Assembly: GCA_002401155.1 (NCBI GenBank)
Contig: NVSG01000002.1
Location: forward strand, 125,023 to 189,022
Reading direction: 5' to 3'
DNA from: Hyphomicrobiales bacterium
Lineage (GTDB): Bacteria > Pseudomonadota > Alphaproteobacteria > Rhizobiales > Rhizobiaceae
DNA length: 64,000 bases
The notes below the pieces were generated by a model. That model made no database searches. It worked only from the letters and a program-made list of their open reading frames with translations, and was not told where the DNA came from. This document shows positions 23,893 through 33,380 of the stretch, in pieces; positions within the stretch are counted from its first letter, which is position 1; every line of letters begins with the position of its first letter. Made by a program: the position numbers and the translations under genes.

Positions 23893-26800
23893 TTACTCCG
23901 CAGCTTCCTTGGTAAGCCGTTCCTGCGCAATCACCGCGCGCATTGCCGCAGGCTTGATCGGTTTTTGTAATATGGGAATTCCCAATTCACCGGCTTCCAA
24001 TTTTAGTTCACTGGAACGATCCGCAGTAATCAGCACCGCTGGAAGTTGCGAGCCAAATCGTTCCCGCAATGCGATAATCGCATCAATCCCGTTGGCCTTA
24101 TCCAGATGATAATCCGCCAGAATCACATCCGGCAATTTATCCTCTTTTTCGATTACAAGTCGCGCTCCTTTCAGATCGGTGGCAATGCGAACCTCGCAGC
24201 CCCATTGGGTCAGCAGGCTCGACATTCCCTCAAGGATATTGGCGTCATTATCGATGCAAAGAATAAAGGTTCCTTCCAACTGGTTGCTTGTGACCAATTG
24301 TGCTTGAGCTTTTGTCCTGCCCGTTTCGGTGACGGCTTCTGCCACATCCACCAACACTTCGAAGGTCGTGCCCTTGCGCAGTTTTGATTGCACCTGAACC
24401 TTGTGCCCGAGCATTTTGGCAATGCGCTCCACGATGGAAAGGCCAAGCCCCAGACCTGTGGCTTGCTTTGCGCCATCCTCCAGCCGTTCAAATTCGGTGA
24501 AGATGATTTCGAGATTTTTCTTGGCAATGCCAATCCCGGTATCGCGCACCTTGATTGAAATTTGATCTCCAACCGTTTCGCAAAAAATCGTAACCCCGCC
24601 CAGACGGGTATATTTTAGCCCGTTGGAAATCAGATTTTGTAACAGCCGTCGCAATTGTCCGGGGTCTGAATATACCCACGCTTCGGTTTTATCAAAATCA
24701 AGGGTCAGGCCCTTTTCCATGGCGAAGGGGATGAATTCCAGCTTCAATTGCTCCAGTACGGATTTCAACGGAAAAGCCACAGGGTTGGCAACCATCTGCG
24801 CCGTATCAAGCCGGGAGATGGCTAGGATTGCACCCAGAATTTCCTCAACGGATTCCAGTGATTTTCCCATGTTCTGGGCCAGATTTACTTCCGTTTTATT
24901 TTTAAGGCGTTCAAGCAAGGTGGAAGAATAAAGCCGCGCCGCATTGAGCGGTTGTAAAATATCATGTCCGGCAGCGGCCAAAAAGCGCGTCTTACTTCGG
25001 TTCGCCATATCGGCTTCGGCCTTGGCGATTTTTAATTGTTCATTGAGTTCCACCAGATCGCTGGTACGCTCTTCCACCCGGCGCTCAAGGCTCTCATTTG
25101 CTTCGCGCAACGCTTCTGCTGAACGCAGGCGCTGGGTAATATCGTTCCACGTCACCACGATCCCGCCGGCAGGCATGGCGCTGGTTTTAATCTCCATGAT
25201 TTTATCTTGGCCGGGTATCTCAAAATGCCAAAGATCATCCTTGTGGATCATCCGGTATGCCAATTGTTCACCGTCCGGGTCAAAGTCCTGCAAGTTGTTT
25301 TGTTCGATAATTTCCTTTGTAATCTCGGTCAGTGGCGCTCCGGCCTTCACGACACTTGTCGGTAGTTTAAGCAAATTTCGAAATTGCGTATTCCATGAGG
25401 CAAGGCGAAATTCATCGTCAAAAACGGTTAGCCCCTGATCAAGCTGATCGAGGGCTGATTGCAAAACACCCCGGTTAAATTGCAAAGCTTCAGAGGCCTG
25501 ATCAAGCAATTGCAAATTGGATTTTACATCACTGTCATAGCGTTTCAATAAAAGAGAATGCACAAGACGTGATGAAGAAGCACCAATAGCACTGGCCAAA
25601 AGTTGTTCAGAAAAGCGTAACAATTCATCATTGATGAACTGCTCATCCGGCAGGATTTCTCCAAGGGTTGTCCAATAATCTTCAAAGGCCCGATTGGTTC
25701 TGGTGACGCCAAGATAACGCGCCACGGTTTCGCGCAATTGCTGAACGGTAACTTCGCTCTCGCCTGTTCCGCCCGAACGAGAGGATGCCCGGGAAACAGA
25801 AACAAAGGCACTGGCCTGCATCCGCTCCAAAGGGTCAGACGTTCTGGTGAGAGACCCTGCCACATAGCCAAATGTATTGAAGAACAGGCTCCAGATCATG
25901 CCGTTACTGATTGCCGCCAGATCAAACCCGAACAGATTTTGCGGTCGCAATGCAGTGATACCAAACAGGCCTTCGGCAATCAAAGGATGTTCAGCCGGAA
26001 GGAATGTTGGCAGCAGTAAAGTATAACCCCACACACTGGCACCGCAGATCATGCCGATGATTGCACCACGAGCATTGGCCTGTCTCCAGAACAATCCACC
26101 AAAGAATGCCGGGCCTAATTGAGCAATCGCCACAAATGATATCAGGCCAATCGAAGCAAGCGCCACGGTGTTATCGGTGAGCGAATAATAGAAGTAGGCA
26201 AGGGTCAGCACGCCGATAATCGCACCGCGCCGAATATTCAAAATGGGAATTTCCATATTGCGCGTGCTGGTTTCTTTGGCCCCTGCCTGCGAGCGCAAAT
26301 AGATCGGCAATATCAAATCGTTCGAAAGCATGATCGCCAACGCAACGCAGGCAACCACCACCATAGCAGTGCCGGCAGAGAGGCCACCGATGAACGCAAA
26401 CAAACTGATAAAACTGCTTGAACTGCCCGATTGGGACATCGGCAAAATAAGCACGAAATTGTCGGCACTGATGCTGCCACCAAATTTGATCAGCCCGGCA
26501 AGAGCAATCGGAATAACGAACAAATTGATGATCACCAGATAAAGCGGAAACAGCCATCTGGCTCGGCGCAATTCCTGATCCGTATGGTTCTCCACCACGG
26601 CCACATGAAACTGTCGCGGTAACAGCAAAAACACAATCAGGCTCAGCGCCGTATAAACAAAGAACTGCCCCCAATTAATACCATCGACCATTTTTTGAAC
26701 GTCGGCATTGGTTGAGGCCTGAGAAAACAGATCGCCAAATCCATCAAAAATTACATAGACAGTAAAGAAGCCGACGCAGACAAAGGCCACCAGTTTGACC

Positions 26801-27399
26801 ACCGATTCCATCGCGATTGCCAGCATCAAACCATCCTGATGCTCGGTCGCATCCGCATGGCGCGTCCCGAACAAAATAGTGAAGAGTGCCAGCACCACGG
26901 TAATCAGGATGGTGATGTCGCCGAACGGCAAAAGGTTTGGCGTTAGCCCATCGGAAGAATGTGAAATCAGGGTGGTCAGCGAACTCGATATCGCCTTGAG
27001 CTGTAGAGCGATATAGGGAACGGTCCCGATCACTGCGATGACGGTAGCAACCGCCGCCACATGCATGCTTTTACCGTAGCGAGCGCCCAAAAAATCCGCG
27101 ATGGAAGTAATGCGCTGTTCCTTCGATAGTCGAACAATTCGCCGGACAATCGGATAACCAACGGTAATGACCAATATCGGCCCGAGATAGATCGCAAGAA
27201 AATTGATGCCGCTGGATACTGCGAGGCCAACCGAACCAAAAAACGTCCAGGTCGTGCAATAGATTGCCAGACTGAGCGCATAGATATTGGAGCGCCCGCG
27301 CCATTGCTTCATCACCTTGCGGTCACCATAACTGGCCACTGCAAAAAGCAATGTCAGATAGACGAACGCAACAATGAGAACGACCCAAGCTTGTATCAA
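23893..27399 (-). CDS. Hybrid sensor: sodium/solute symporter-like module, PAS, histidine kinase, receiver (CbrA/NahK-like)
   Basis: A 1168-residue fusion. Residues 1-500 form an SSS-family (PutP-like) module with about 13 membrane helices (GRSNIYALSLAIYCTTWTF..., GDRKVMKQW). A STAC-like and PAS region follows, with a coiled coil (RRVEERTSDLVELNEQLKIAKAEADMANRSKTRF). The kinase core has H-box AAAGHDILQPLNAARLY (His near 812), N-box QNLISNGLKYT, G1 DTGIGIA and G2 GLGLGLSIVERI. The C-terminal receiver has its Asp in ILADYHLDKANG near 1096. Such proteins sense nutrients or transport flux and relay phosphate to a separate histidine phosphotransfer partner; no cognate gene is adjacent. Confidence 0.88.
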   Translation of the reverse strand: MIQAWVVLIVAFVYLTLLFAVASYGDRKVMKQWRGRSNIYALSLAIYCTTWTFFGSVGLAVSSGINFLAIYLGPILVITVGYPIVRRIVRLSKEQRITSIADFLGARYGKSMHVAAVATVIAVIGTVPYIALQLKAISSSLTTLISHSSDGLTPNLLPFGDITILITVVLALFTILFGTRHADATEHQDGLMLAIAMESVVKLVAFVCVGFFTVYVIFDGFGDLFSQASTNADVQKMVDGINWGQFFVYTALSLIVFLLLPRQFHVAVVENHTDQELRRARWLFPLYLVIINLFVIPIALAGLIKFGGSISADNFVLILPMSQSGSSSSFISLFAFIGGLSAGTAMVVVACVALAIMLSNDLILPIYLRSQAGAKETSTRNMEIPILNIRRGAIIGVLTLAYFYYSLTDNTVALASIGLISFVAIAQLGPAFFGGLFWRQANARGAIIGMICGASVWGYTLLLPTFLPAEHPLIAEGLFGITALRPQNLFGFDLAAISNGMIWSLFFNTFGYVAGSLTRTSDPLERMQASAFVSVSRASSRSGGTGESEVTVQQLRETVARYLGVTRTNRAFEDYWTTLGEILPDEQFINDELLRFSEQLLASAIGASSSRLVHSLLLKRYDSDVKSNLQLLDQASEALQFNRGVLQSALDQLDQGLTVFDDEFRLASWNTQFRNLLKLPTSVVKAGAPLTEITKEIIEQNNLQDFDPDGEQLAYRMIHKDDLWHFEIPGQDKIMEIKTSAMPAGGIVVTWNDITQRLRSAEALREANESLERRVEERTSDLVELNEQLKIAKAEADMANRSKTRFLAAAGHDILQPLNAARLYSSTLLERLKNKTEVNLAQNMGKSLESVEEILGAILAISRLDTAQMVANPVAFPLKSVLEQLKLEFIPFAMEKGLTLDFDKTEAWVYSDPGQLRRLLQNLISNGLKYTRLGGVTIFCETVGDQISIKVRDTGIGIAKKNLEIIFTEFERLEDGAKQATGLGLGLSIVERIAKMLGHKVQVQSKLRKGTTFEVLVDVAEAVTETGRTKAQAQLVTSNQLEGTFILCIDNDANILEGMSSLLTQWGCEVRIATDLKGARLVIEKEDKLPDVILADYHLDKANGIDAIIALRERFGSQLPAVLITADRSSELKLEAGELGIPILQKPIKPAAMRAVIAQERLTKEAAE

Positions 27400-27620
27400 A
27401 ATTCACCCCTTGGTCTGTGACCAAAACTGTTGCGAGAATTCACCACGAATGAGGGCGGTTTGTCTATGCCGCAATAGAACAACATTCCACAACCTCATTG
27501 TGGCTAAAGAAGGTTTCCCCTTAACTTTACGGCAGTTTATGTGTATACGAACCCTTCCACCGAAGGGGATAGATTTGTCGGCAGGTGGTAGAGTTTATTT
27601 TATGTAACGAGGAGAATACT

Positions 27621-28043
27621 ATGCTCAACGAATTCAAAGCCTTCATTATGAAGGGTAATGTCATGGACATGGCCGTCGGTATTATTATCGGTGGAGCTTT
27701 TACTGCAATTGTAACCTCTCTGGTCGGCGATGTGCTGATGCCGGTTATTGGCGCTATTGTTGGGAATGCTGATTTCTCCAACTATTTCGCACCATTGTCT
27801 GAAAGTGTCACAGCTTCAACGCTTGACGCCGCGAAAGAGCAGGGGGCAGTTCTGGCCTATGGTAGTTTCATTACCGCTATCATAAATTTTCTGATCATCG
27901 CTTTTGTAATTTTCATGATCGTCAAATTCATCAATAGCCTGTCTGCTAAAGAAGAAGAGAAAAAAGCAAAGGAGCCAGCAGCTCCACCAGCGCAAGAAGT
28001 GTTGCTTGCTGAAATTCGAGATTTGCTCAGCAAGAAAAAGTAA
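27621..28043 (+). CDS. mscL: Large-conductance mechanosensitive channel
   Basis: A 140-residue MscL with both transmembrane helices: [34 protein letters not shown] (TM1, pore-lining) and [25 protein letters not shown] (TM2), plus the basic cytoplasmic end [14 protein letters not shown] that forms the helix bundle. It releases solutes on hypo-osmotic shock. The linker (AAPPAQE) is Ala/Pro-rich. The start at 27621 has GAGGAG 7 bases upstream, while the track start 27585 lies further out in non-homologous sequence. Followed by a strong terminator. Confidence 0.95.
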   Translation: MLNEFKAFIMKGNVMDMAVGIIIGGAFTAIVTSLVGDVLMPVIGAIVGNADFSNYFAPLSESVTASTLDAAKEQGAVLAYGSFITAIINFLIIAFVIFMIVKFINSLSAKEEEKKAKEPAAPPAQEVLLAEIRDLLSKKK

Positions 28044-28066
28044 GCGCAGCTTTTTTTATAGGTATT

Positions 28067-28101
28067 AAAAAAACCCCGGTGCATTTGCATCGGGGTTTTT
28101 T
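28067..28101. terminator. Strong bidirectional terminator
   Basis: AAAAAACCCCGGTGC and GCATCGGGGTTTTTT form a 15-bp stem (one G-T pair) with an ATTT loop between convergent mscL and the transglycosylase gene. Confidence 0.93.
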
Positions 28102-28106
28102 GTTGT

Positions 28107-28925
28107 CTACTTTTTGCGTTCAAATTCTCGTGCTAGTTTCGCGATGGTTTTTTGATAGACCGTGGCCCGGTTCCACCCCTTCAACACCTCGTAATTGTGA
28201 CTGCCTTCTTCCCATCCTTGGCCGCGTCGCCAACCTTCGCCTTTGAACCATGCGGCGGTAGAGGCGAGTACGTCTGGTACGGAATGGTATAGGTCGATAG
28301 TGCGATTGCCATCAAAACTAACCGCATATTGTACGAACCGTGACGGTAGAAATTGTGTCTGGCCAATTTCACCAGCCCACGCACCTAGCATCTGGCTTTT
28401 CTTGAGATCACCGCGTTCGACAATCGTCAGCGCGCTGACGATTTCGTTGGTGAAAAAATCGGTCCGCCGGCAATCATAAGCAAGGGTCGCCAATGACTGG
28501 AAGATCGGTTTCTTGCCACCAAAATGACCGAACGCAGTTTCCAAACCCCAAATGGTGGTGAGCAGGGAAGCCGGCACACCATATTTTTTCTCAACCCGCG
28601 CAAAAGTCTTGGCATGCCGCTTCATCATTTTGCGACCTTTGGAAACCATACCTTGGGTCCGGCGTTTATAAAATTTTGCAAAATTCTGTTTGAAGGATTT
28701 TTGGCTACGGTCAAGTCTGATTACTTTGGAGTTGTATTTCAGCCCGGAAAGCGAACTTTTCACGTTGGATCTTGAATAACCCTTGGCAATCATTTCTTTT
28801 TTAAATTGTGCCACCCATTTATTAAATCCAGCGCCCGTATTGCCGCATTTTGCAGCATAGGCAGGGGATGCCACAAAGGTGATTGCAGCAGCAAATAACA
28901 CGCCGCGCACTATTGAATTACGCAT
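28107..28925 (-). CDS. Lytic murein transglycosylase, MltB-type (SLT_2)
   Basis: A 272-residue exported peptidoglycan-cleaving enzyme. Signal peptide ends ASPAYAA (near residue 22). The catalytic Glu is in IWGLETAFGHF, and QTQFLPSRFVQYAVSFDG and TAAWFKGEGWRRG complete the lytic fold. Cell-wall-binding extensions are absent, and no lipobox is seen, so it is probably a soluble periplasmic form. The ATG at 28925 has GGAAGGA with good spacing; the longer start at 28940 has not. The Cys in AKCGNTG just after the signal is a possible but weak lipid-attachment site. Confidence 0.88.
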   Translation of the reverse strand: MRNSIVRGVLFAAAITFVASPAYAAKCGNTGAGFNKWVAQFKKEMIAKGYSRSNVKSSLSGLKYNSKVIRLDRSQKSFKQNFAKFYKRRTQGMVSKGRKMMKRHAKTFARVEKKYGVPASLLTTIWGLETAFGHFGGKKPIFQSLATLAYDCRRTDFFTNEIVSALTIVERGDLKKSQMLGAWAGEIGQTQFLPSRFVQYAVSFDGNRTIDLYHSVPDVLASTAAWFKGEGWRRGQGWEEGSHNYEVLKGWNRATVYQKTIAKLAREFERKK

Positions 28926-29071
28926 AAATAGTCCTTCCAATTAATTGACCGATGGCCCCGAATCTCATGGTTCATGACACAAGACTTCTTTTTTTACCCC
29001 ACGCCATTATGAAAACCAAATTTTTGTGCCAGTAATATGTTCAAAACAGAATAAGAATCAGGAGTTGAGTT

Positions 29072-29671
29072 ATGTATACACTTGTTGGAAGCGTTAAAAG
29101 CCGGGCATTCAGAGTATTATGGATGCTGGAAGAACTCGGTGTTGAATATAAGGTTGAGGGGGTGGGGCCGCATTCTCCTGAAATTTTGGCGGTGACTCCA
29201 TCGGGAAAATTGCCGGTTTTAAAGGACGATGACGACATCGTTATCGACAGCACGGCAATCATCCAATATCTGGCCGACAAGCACAATAAGTTCACTTTTG
29301 CTACGGGAACCATAGAACGCGCACATCAGGATTCATTCACCTGTTTCGCGCTGGATGATCTCGATGGGATTTTGTGGAATGCAGCAAAACATTCTTTTGT
29401 CTTTCCCGAAGAATTACGCGCATCCGGTGTGAAGGCAGCCGCACAATATGATTTTGCCAAATCTCTGGAAACACTCGAAAAACGCCTCGGCGACAATGAA
29501 TACATCATGGGTGATACCTTCACCGTGCCTGATATTATCATCACCCACTGCTACGGATGGGCAACCAGCTCCAAATTTGATTGGCCCGATGGCAAACTAA
29601 AAGATTATGTGGAAAGAGTTCGGCTACGGCCAGCTTTTGTCAGGGCGCAAGAGATACGCAGCACTTCTTAA
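29072..29671 (+). CDS. Glutathione S-transferase family protein
   Basis: A 199-residue cytosolic GST. The N-terminal thioredoxin-fold half has YTLVGSVKSRAFRVLWMLEELGVEY with the conserved cis-Pro context GKLPVLKDDDDIVIDSTAIIQYL. The C-terminal helical domain follows (SFTCFALDDLDG..., VPDIIITHCYGWA). The SR after GSVK may supply the catalytic Ser. It probably conjugates glutathione to hydrophobic electrophiles. AGGAG precedes the ATG. It lies 9 bases upstream of the ICL-like gene, probably in one transcript, so it may be in the same pathway. Confidence 0.85.
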   Translation: MYTLVGSVKSRAFRVLWMLEELGVEYKVEGVGPHSPEILAVTPSGKLPVLKDDDDIVIDSTAIIQYLADKHNKFTFATGTIERAHQDSFTCFALDDLDGILWNAAKHSFVFPEELRASGVKAAAQYDFAKSLETLEKRLGDNEYIMGDTFTVPDIIITHCYGWATSSKFDWPDGKLKDYVERVRLRPAFVRAQEIRSTS

Positions 29672-29680
29672 AGGAAAGAT

Positions 29681-30520
29681 ATGATGGCAAAAGATTTCGA
29701 CACACTGGCAAAAGAATTCAAGGCAATGCACGTACCCGGCAAGCCATTCATTCTGGCCAATGCATGGGATTTGGGGTCCGCACAAATGCTGATGGCTCTT
29801 GGCGCAAAAGCCATCGGCACCACGTCTGCCGGATTCGCCTTCGCCCTTGGTCGCGGTGATATGGGCGACGTTACCCGCGAAGAAGCGATTGCCCATGCGC
29901 GCGATATTCTGATGGCCACCAACGCACCAGTTAGCGGAGATCTGGAAAATGGCTATGGTCATAGCCCGGAGGATGTTGCCCAAACCATTCGAGATGCCGC
30001 CGCCGCAGGCCTTGCAGGTTGTTGCATTGAAGACACCATGTTGCCCGATGAAACACCCTATGATTTTGCCAAAGCAGTTGAGCGTGTTGAAGCGGCAGCC
30101 GATGCAGTAAAGTCCCTTGATCGGGAATTCATGTTCGTTGCCAGAGCCGATGGAATTTTAACCGGACAATATGATACCAATGAAGCCATCCGCCGTTTAC
30201 AGGCTTTTGAAGCCGCTGGTGCCGATGGCCTCTACGCGCCAATGCCGCCTGATATGGATGAACTCAAACGCATATGCCTGTCGGTCGAAAAACCGGTCAA
30301 TGTCCTCTGCGCAGGCCCGTTCACCAAATACACCATGGACGAATTTGCATCCGCCGGTGCTGCCCGGGTAAGCCTCGGCTCAGCGTTGGCCCGTGTGACC
30401 CATAAGGCAATCATGGATTGTGCCGGTGCAATGTTCGGTTCCGGTGACATGTCGCTTCTGCGCAATGGTGTTGGTGCAGGCGTGATTGATCCGTTGTTGG
30501 AGCAGGGAAAAGCTGACTGA
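29681..30520 (+). CDS. Isocitrate lyase / PEP mutase family enzyme
   Basis: A 279-residue TIM-barrel enzyme of the ICL/PEPM superfamily. Landmarks are LANAWDLGSAQMLMALGAKAIGTTS, GDLENGYGHSPEDV and the metal site region CCIEDTM (residue near 110) followed by FMFVARADGI. It lacks the KKCGH motif of true isocitrate lyase and is closest to the oxaloacetate decarboxylase/carboxyphosphonoenolpyruvate mutase-like proteins. It likely cleaves a C-C bond of an alpha-keto or 2-methyl(iso)citrate-type acid; the exact substrate cannot be set. Starts with two adjacent ATGs after AAGGAAAG. Convergent with the MarR gene. Confidence 0.83.
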   Translation: MMAKDFDTLAKEFKAMHVPGKPFILANAWDLGSAQMLMALGAKAIGTTSAGFAFALGRGDMGDVTREEAIAHARDILMATNAPVSGDLENGYGHSPEDVAQTIRDAAAAGLAGCCIEDTMLPDETPYDFAKAVERVEAAADAVKSLDREFMFVARADGILTGQYDTNEAIRRLQAFEAAGADGLYAPMPPDMDELKRICLSVEKPVNVLCAGPFTKYTMDEFASAGAARVSLGSALARVTHKAIMDCAGAMFGSGDMSLLRNGVGAGVIDPLLEQGKAD

Positions 30521-30532
30521 TCCGTTCGGAAA

Positions 30533-30967
30533 TTATTTGAAAATTACTTTTTCCAGCAAGCTGATGGTTTTCAAACAACCATCGCCATCTGCGCCCAATG
30601 CCTTCAGCACCTCGCGCTCATAGGCTCTTACCAAAGGTAAAATCTCACCCATGCGCTGGCTTCCCAGTGATGTAAGTTTGAAACTTTTTTCCCGGCCATC
30701 TTGCGATGGGCCGCTCCGCTCCACCCAGCCCATGCCGATGAGTTTGGTGACCGCTCGGCTGATTGTTGATTTGTGGGTTCTCGTGGATGCAACAATCGCC
30801 TGCGCCGTCGTTTCGCCCTCATGGGCCAATGTCGCTATCACCCGCCATTCGGTAATTTCGATGCCAAATTTTTCCCGGTAAACGCTGGAAAGCCCGGCGG
30901 ACATTTCACTGGCCAGCCGGTTCAATCGAAAGGGTAGAAAATTCTGTAGGTCGAATTGTTGTTTCAT
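30533..30967 (-). CDS. MarR family regulator next to homogentisate genes
   Basis: A 144-residue winged-helix repressor. The DNA-binding region runs from TEWRVIATLAHEGETTAQAI to STISRAVTKLIGMGWVER with the wing QDGREKSFKLTSLG. It is transcribed divergently from hmgA, with a perfect palindrome between the two. In related gene arrangements MarR-type regulators repress homogentisate degradation and respond to a pathway intermediate. No signs of truncation. Confidence 0.9.
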   Translation of the reverse strand: MKQQFDLQNFLPFRLNRLASEMSAGLSSVYREKFGIEITEWRVIATLAHEGETTAQAIVASTRTHKSTISRAVTKLIGMGWVERSGPSQDGREKSFKLTSLGSQRMGEILPLVRAYEREVLKALGADGDGCLKTISLLEKVIFK

Positions 30968-30980
30968 ATCCGCACACTAA

Positions 30981-30998
30981 TAGTTGCAGTTGCAACTA
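30981..30998. promoter_or_regulatory. Palindromic MarR-type operator
   Basis: TAGTTGCA-GT-TGCAACTA has 8-bp perfect arms with a 2-bp spacer, the geometry of a MarR dimer site, centred 22 bases upstream of the MarR start codon and 65 upstream of hmgA. It can control both promoters. Confidence 0.8.
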
Positions 30999-31054
30999 AA
31001 TCAAAAATGCGGTAAATGTCAAATTCAACAATTTTGATATATGGGAGAGAAGTA

Positions 31055-32362
31055 ATGACCCTTCAATATATGCCGGGTTTCGGCAATGATTTCGAAACAG
31101 AATCGCTGGAAGGCGCGCTGCCTCAAGGGCGCAACTCTCCGCAAAAGTGCGCCTATGGCCTTTATGCAGAGCAATTGTCAGGTTCGCCTTTCACCGCACC
31201 GCGTGGCACCAATGAGCGCTCTTGGCTCTACCGCATGCGCCCAACCGTGCGTCACACACGCAAATTCTCCAATGGCAATTTTCCCTTTTGGAAAACCGCA
31301 CCCTGTCAAGAAGATGTCGATCTGCCTTTGAATCAGACCCGCTGGAATCCACTGCCCATGCCAGAGGAGAAAACTAATTTTCTGGAAGGCATGCGCACCA
31401 TCACAACGGCAGGTGATGTTTATACGCAGGTCGGCATGGCGACCCATGTCTATGTTTGCAACGCGGATATGGAGGACGATTATTTCTTTAATTCCGATGC
31501 TGAACTGATGATCATCCCCCAAGAAGGTGCCATCACGGTCTTCACCGAAATGGGAAAGATGGATGTAGCACCGAACGAGATTTGCATCGTCCCGCGCGGC
31601 ATGATTTTCAAAGTAACTTTGGATGGTAAAACTTCACGCGGCTATGTTTGTGAAAATTACGGTGCGAAATTCACCTTGCCTGATCGCGGCCCCATCGGTG
31701 CCAACTGTTTGGCCAACCCACGAGATTTCAAAACACCCATCGCTGCCTATGAGGATAAAGAAACTCCGTGTCGCATGCATGTGAAATGGTGCGGAAAATT
31801 CTATCAAACCGATATCGGCCATTCACCGCTGGATGTGATTGCATGGCATGGAAACTACGCGCCATATAAATATGATCTGGCCACATTCTCGCCCGTGGGA
31901 GCGATTGGTTTCGATCATCCTGATCCATCCATCTTCACGGTACTAACCGCACCAAGCGGCGAACCCGGCACCGCCAATATCGACTTCGTAATCTTCCCGC
32001 CACGCTGGATGGTTGCCGAAAACACTTTTCGCCCACCGTGGTATCATCGCAATATCATGAGTGAATTCATGGGGCTGATTAAAGGTCAGTACGATGCCAA
32101 AGAAGAAGGTTTTGTTCCCGGCGGCATGAGCCTGCATAATATGATGTTGCCTCACGGTCCCGATCATATGGGTTTTGAAAAAGCCACCACGGCTGATTTG
32201 AAACCGGTAAAACTTGATAACACCATGGCCTTCATGATCGAAACCAGATTTCCTCAGCTAATGACAAAATTTGCCAGCGAGCTTGAACAAGTGCAGGATG
32301 ATTACGTCGAATGCTGGGATGGGCTGGAACGCAAATTTGATGGCACACCCGACCCGAAATAA
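31055..32362 (+). CDS. hmgA: Homogentisate 1,2-dioxygenase
   Basis: A 435-residue Fe(II) dioxygenase opening the aromatic ring of homogentisate to 4-maleylacetoacetate, the central step of tyrosine and phenylalanine degradation. The N-terminus [25 protein letters not shown] is diagnostic, and iron ligands appear in [40 protein letters not shown] and the following HGPDH. Length matches the family. The start at 31055 follows GGGAGAGA; the track start lies 39 bases upstream. First gene of the homogentisate operon under the MarR regulator. Confidence 0.96.
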   Translation: MTLQYMPGFGNDFETESLEGALPQGRNSPQKCAYGLYAEQLSGSPFTAPRGTNERSWLYRMRPTVRHTRKFSNGNFPFWKTAPCQEDVDLPLNQTRWNPLPMPEEKTNFLEGMRTITTAGDVYTQVGMATHVYVCNADMEDDYFFNSDAELMIIPQEGAITVFTEMGKMDVAPNEICIVPRGMIFKVTLDGKTSRGYVCENYGAKFTLPDRGPIGANCLANPRDFKTPIAAYEDKETPCRMHVKWCGKFYQTDIGHSPLDVIAWHGNYAPYKYDLATFSPVGAIGFDHPDPSIFTVLTAPSGEPGTANIDFVIFPPRWMVAENTFRPPWYHRNIMSEFMGLIKGQYDAKEEGFVPGGMSLHNMMLPHGPDHMGFEKATTADLKPVKLDNTMAFMIETRFPQLMTKFASELEQVQDDYVECWDGLERKFDGTPDPK

Positions 32363-32426
32363 AATATACACACTCAAAATCCTCGGCACTTTGCTCGGAA
32401 AACCCACTACCGAAAGAACGTAAAAT

Positions 32427-33377
32427 ATGGCTAAGAAATTCGCGTCCCAGGGCGACATGGAAGAAAAGAAAATCTCTTTTACTGAAATCGGTGAAGGGCT
32501 TTGGGCATTCACCGCCGAGGGCGATCCCAATACCGGCGTGATCATCGGCGATGACAGCGTGATGATTATCGACGCACAGGCAACTCCGCGTCTGGCCAAT
32601 AAGGTGATCGAAAAAATCCGCAGCGTTACCGACAAGCCGATCAAATATGTGGTGCTTTCCCATTATCATGCCGTACGTGTTCTCGGCGCATCGGCCTATG
32701 GCGCATCAGAAGTCATCATGTCTGAAAAGGCCCGTGCCATGGTAGTGGAACGTGGTCAGGAAGATTGGGACAGTGAGTTCGAACGCTTTCCTCGCCTGTT
32801 TCAGGGCCATGAATCCATTCCCGGTCTCACATGGCCAACCGTTACATTCAACGAACGCATGACGCTTTATCTCGGCAAGCGCCGGGTGGATTTGATGTTC
32901 ATGGGCCGGGCTCACACGGCGGGCGATATCGTTGCTTACGTGCCAGATCAGAACGTCATGTTCACCGGCGATATCGTCGAATATAAATCCGCCTGCTATT
33001 GCGGCGATGGACATTTCCACGACTGGCCGAGTACCCTCGATGCTATCCGCGCATGGGATTTGGATGCTATTGCACCGGGCCGTGGCGGCGCTTTGATTGG
33101 TTCAGACATGGTCAATGAAGCACTCGACCTCACCGAAGATTTCGTCATCTCCACTTACAAGCCAGTAGCAAAAGTAGCTCTTGGCGGTGGTTCACTAAAA
33201 GAAGCATGGGACGCTTGCCGCGCCGAATGCGATGATAAATTTTCCGACTACGCCATCTATGAGCATTGCCTGCCATTCAATGTGGCTCGTGCCTATGACG
33301 AGGCAAGAGACATCGACACTCCGAGGATCTGGACAGCAGCTCGCGACATTGAGATGTGGGAACAATTGCAAAGCTAG
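32427..33377 (+). CDS. Metallo-beta-lactamase-fold protein with degenerate metal site
   Basis: A 316-residue MBL-fold protein in the homogentisate operon. The usual HxHxDH motif reads SHYHAVRVLGA, keeping the two first His but with Val and Arg in place of Asp and His; the third His is in RAHTAGD and the last usual His is replaced by Arg in PGRG. The GD in MFTGDIVE remains. It may thus bind one metal, or none in the normal way. Many alphaproteobacterial homogentisate clusters carry this gene; I recall no proven role. It may hydrolyse a ring-fission or lactone by-product. Good start codon; 3-bp spacing to the next gene. Confidence 0.82.
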   Translation: MAKKFASQGDMEEKKISFTEIGEGLWAFTAEGDPNTGVIIGDDSVMIIDAQATPRLANKVIEKIRSVTDKPIKYVVLSHYHAVRVLGASAYGASEVIMSEKARAMVVERGQEDWDSEFERFPRLFQGHESIPGLTWPTVTFNERMTLYLGKRRVDLMFMGRAHTAGDIVAYVPDQNVMFTGDIVEYKSACYCGDGHFHDWPSTLDAIRAWDLDAIAPGRGGALIGSDMVNEALDLTEDFVISTYKPVAKVALGGGSLKEAWDACRAECDDKFSDYAIYEHCLPFNVARAYDEARDIDTPRIWTAARDIEMWEQLQS

Positions 33378-33380
33378 ACC

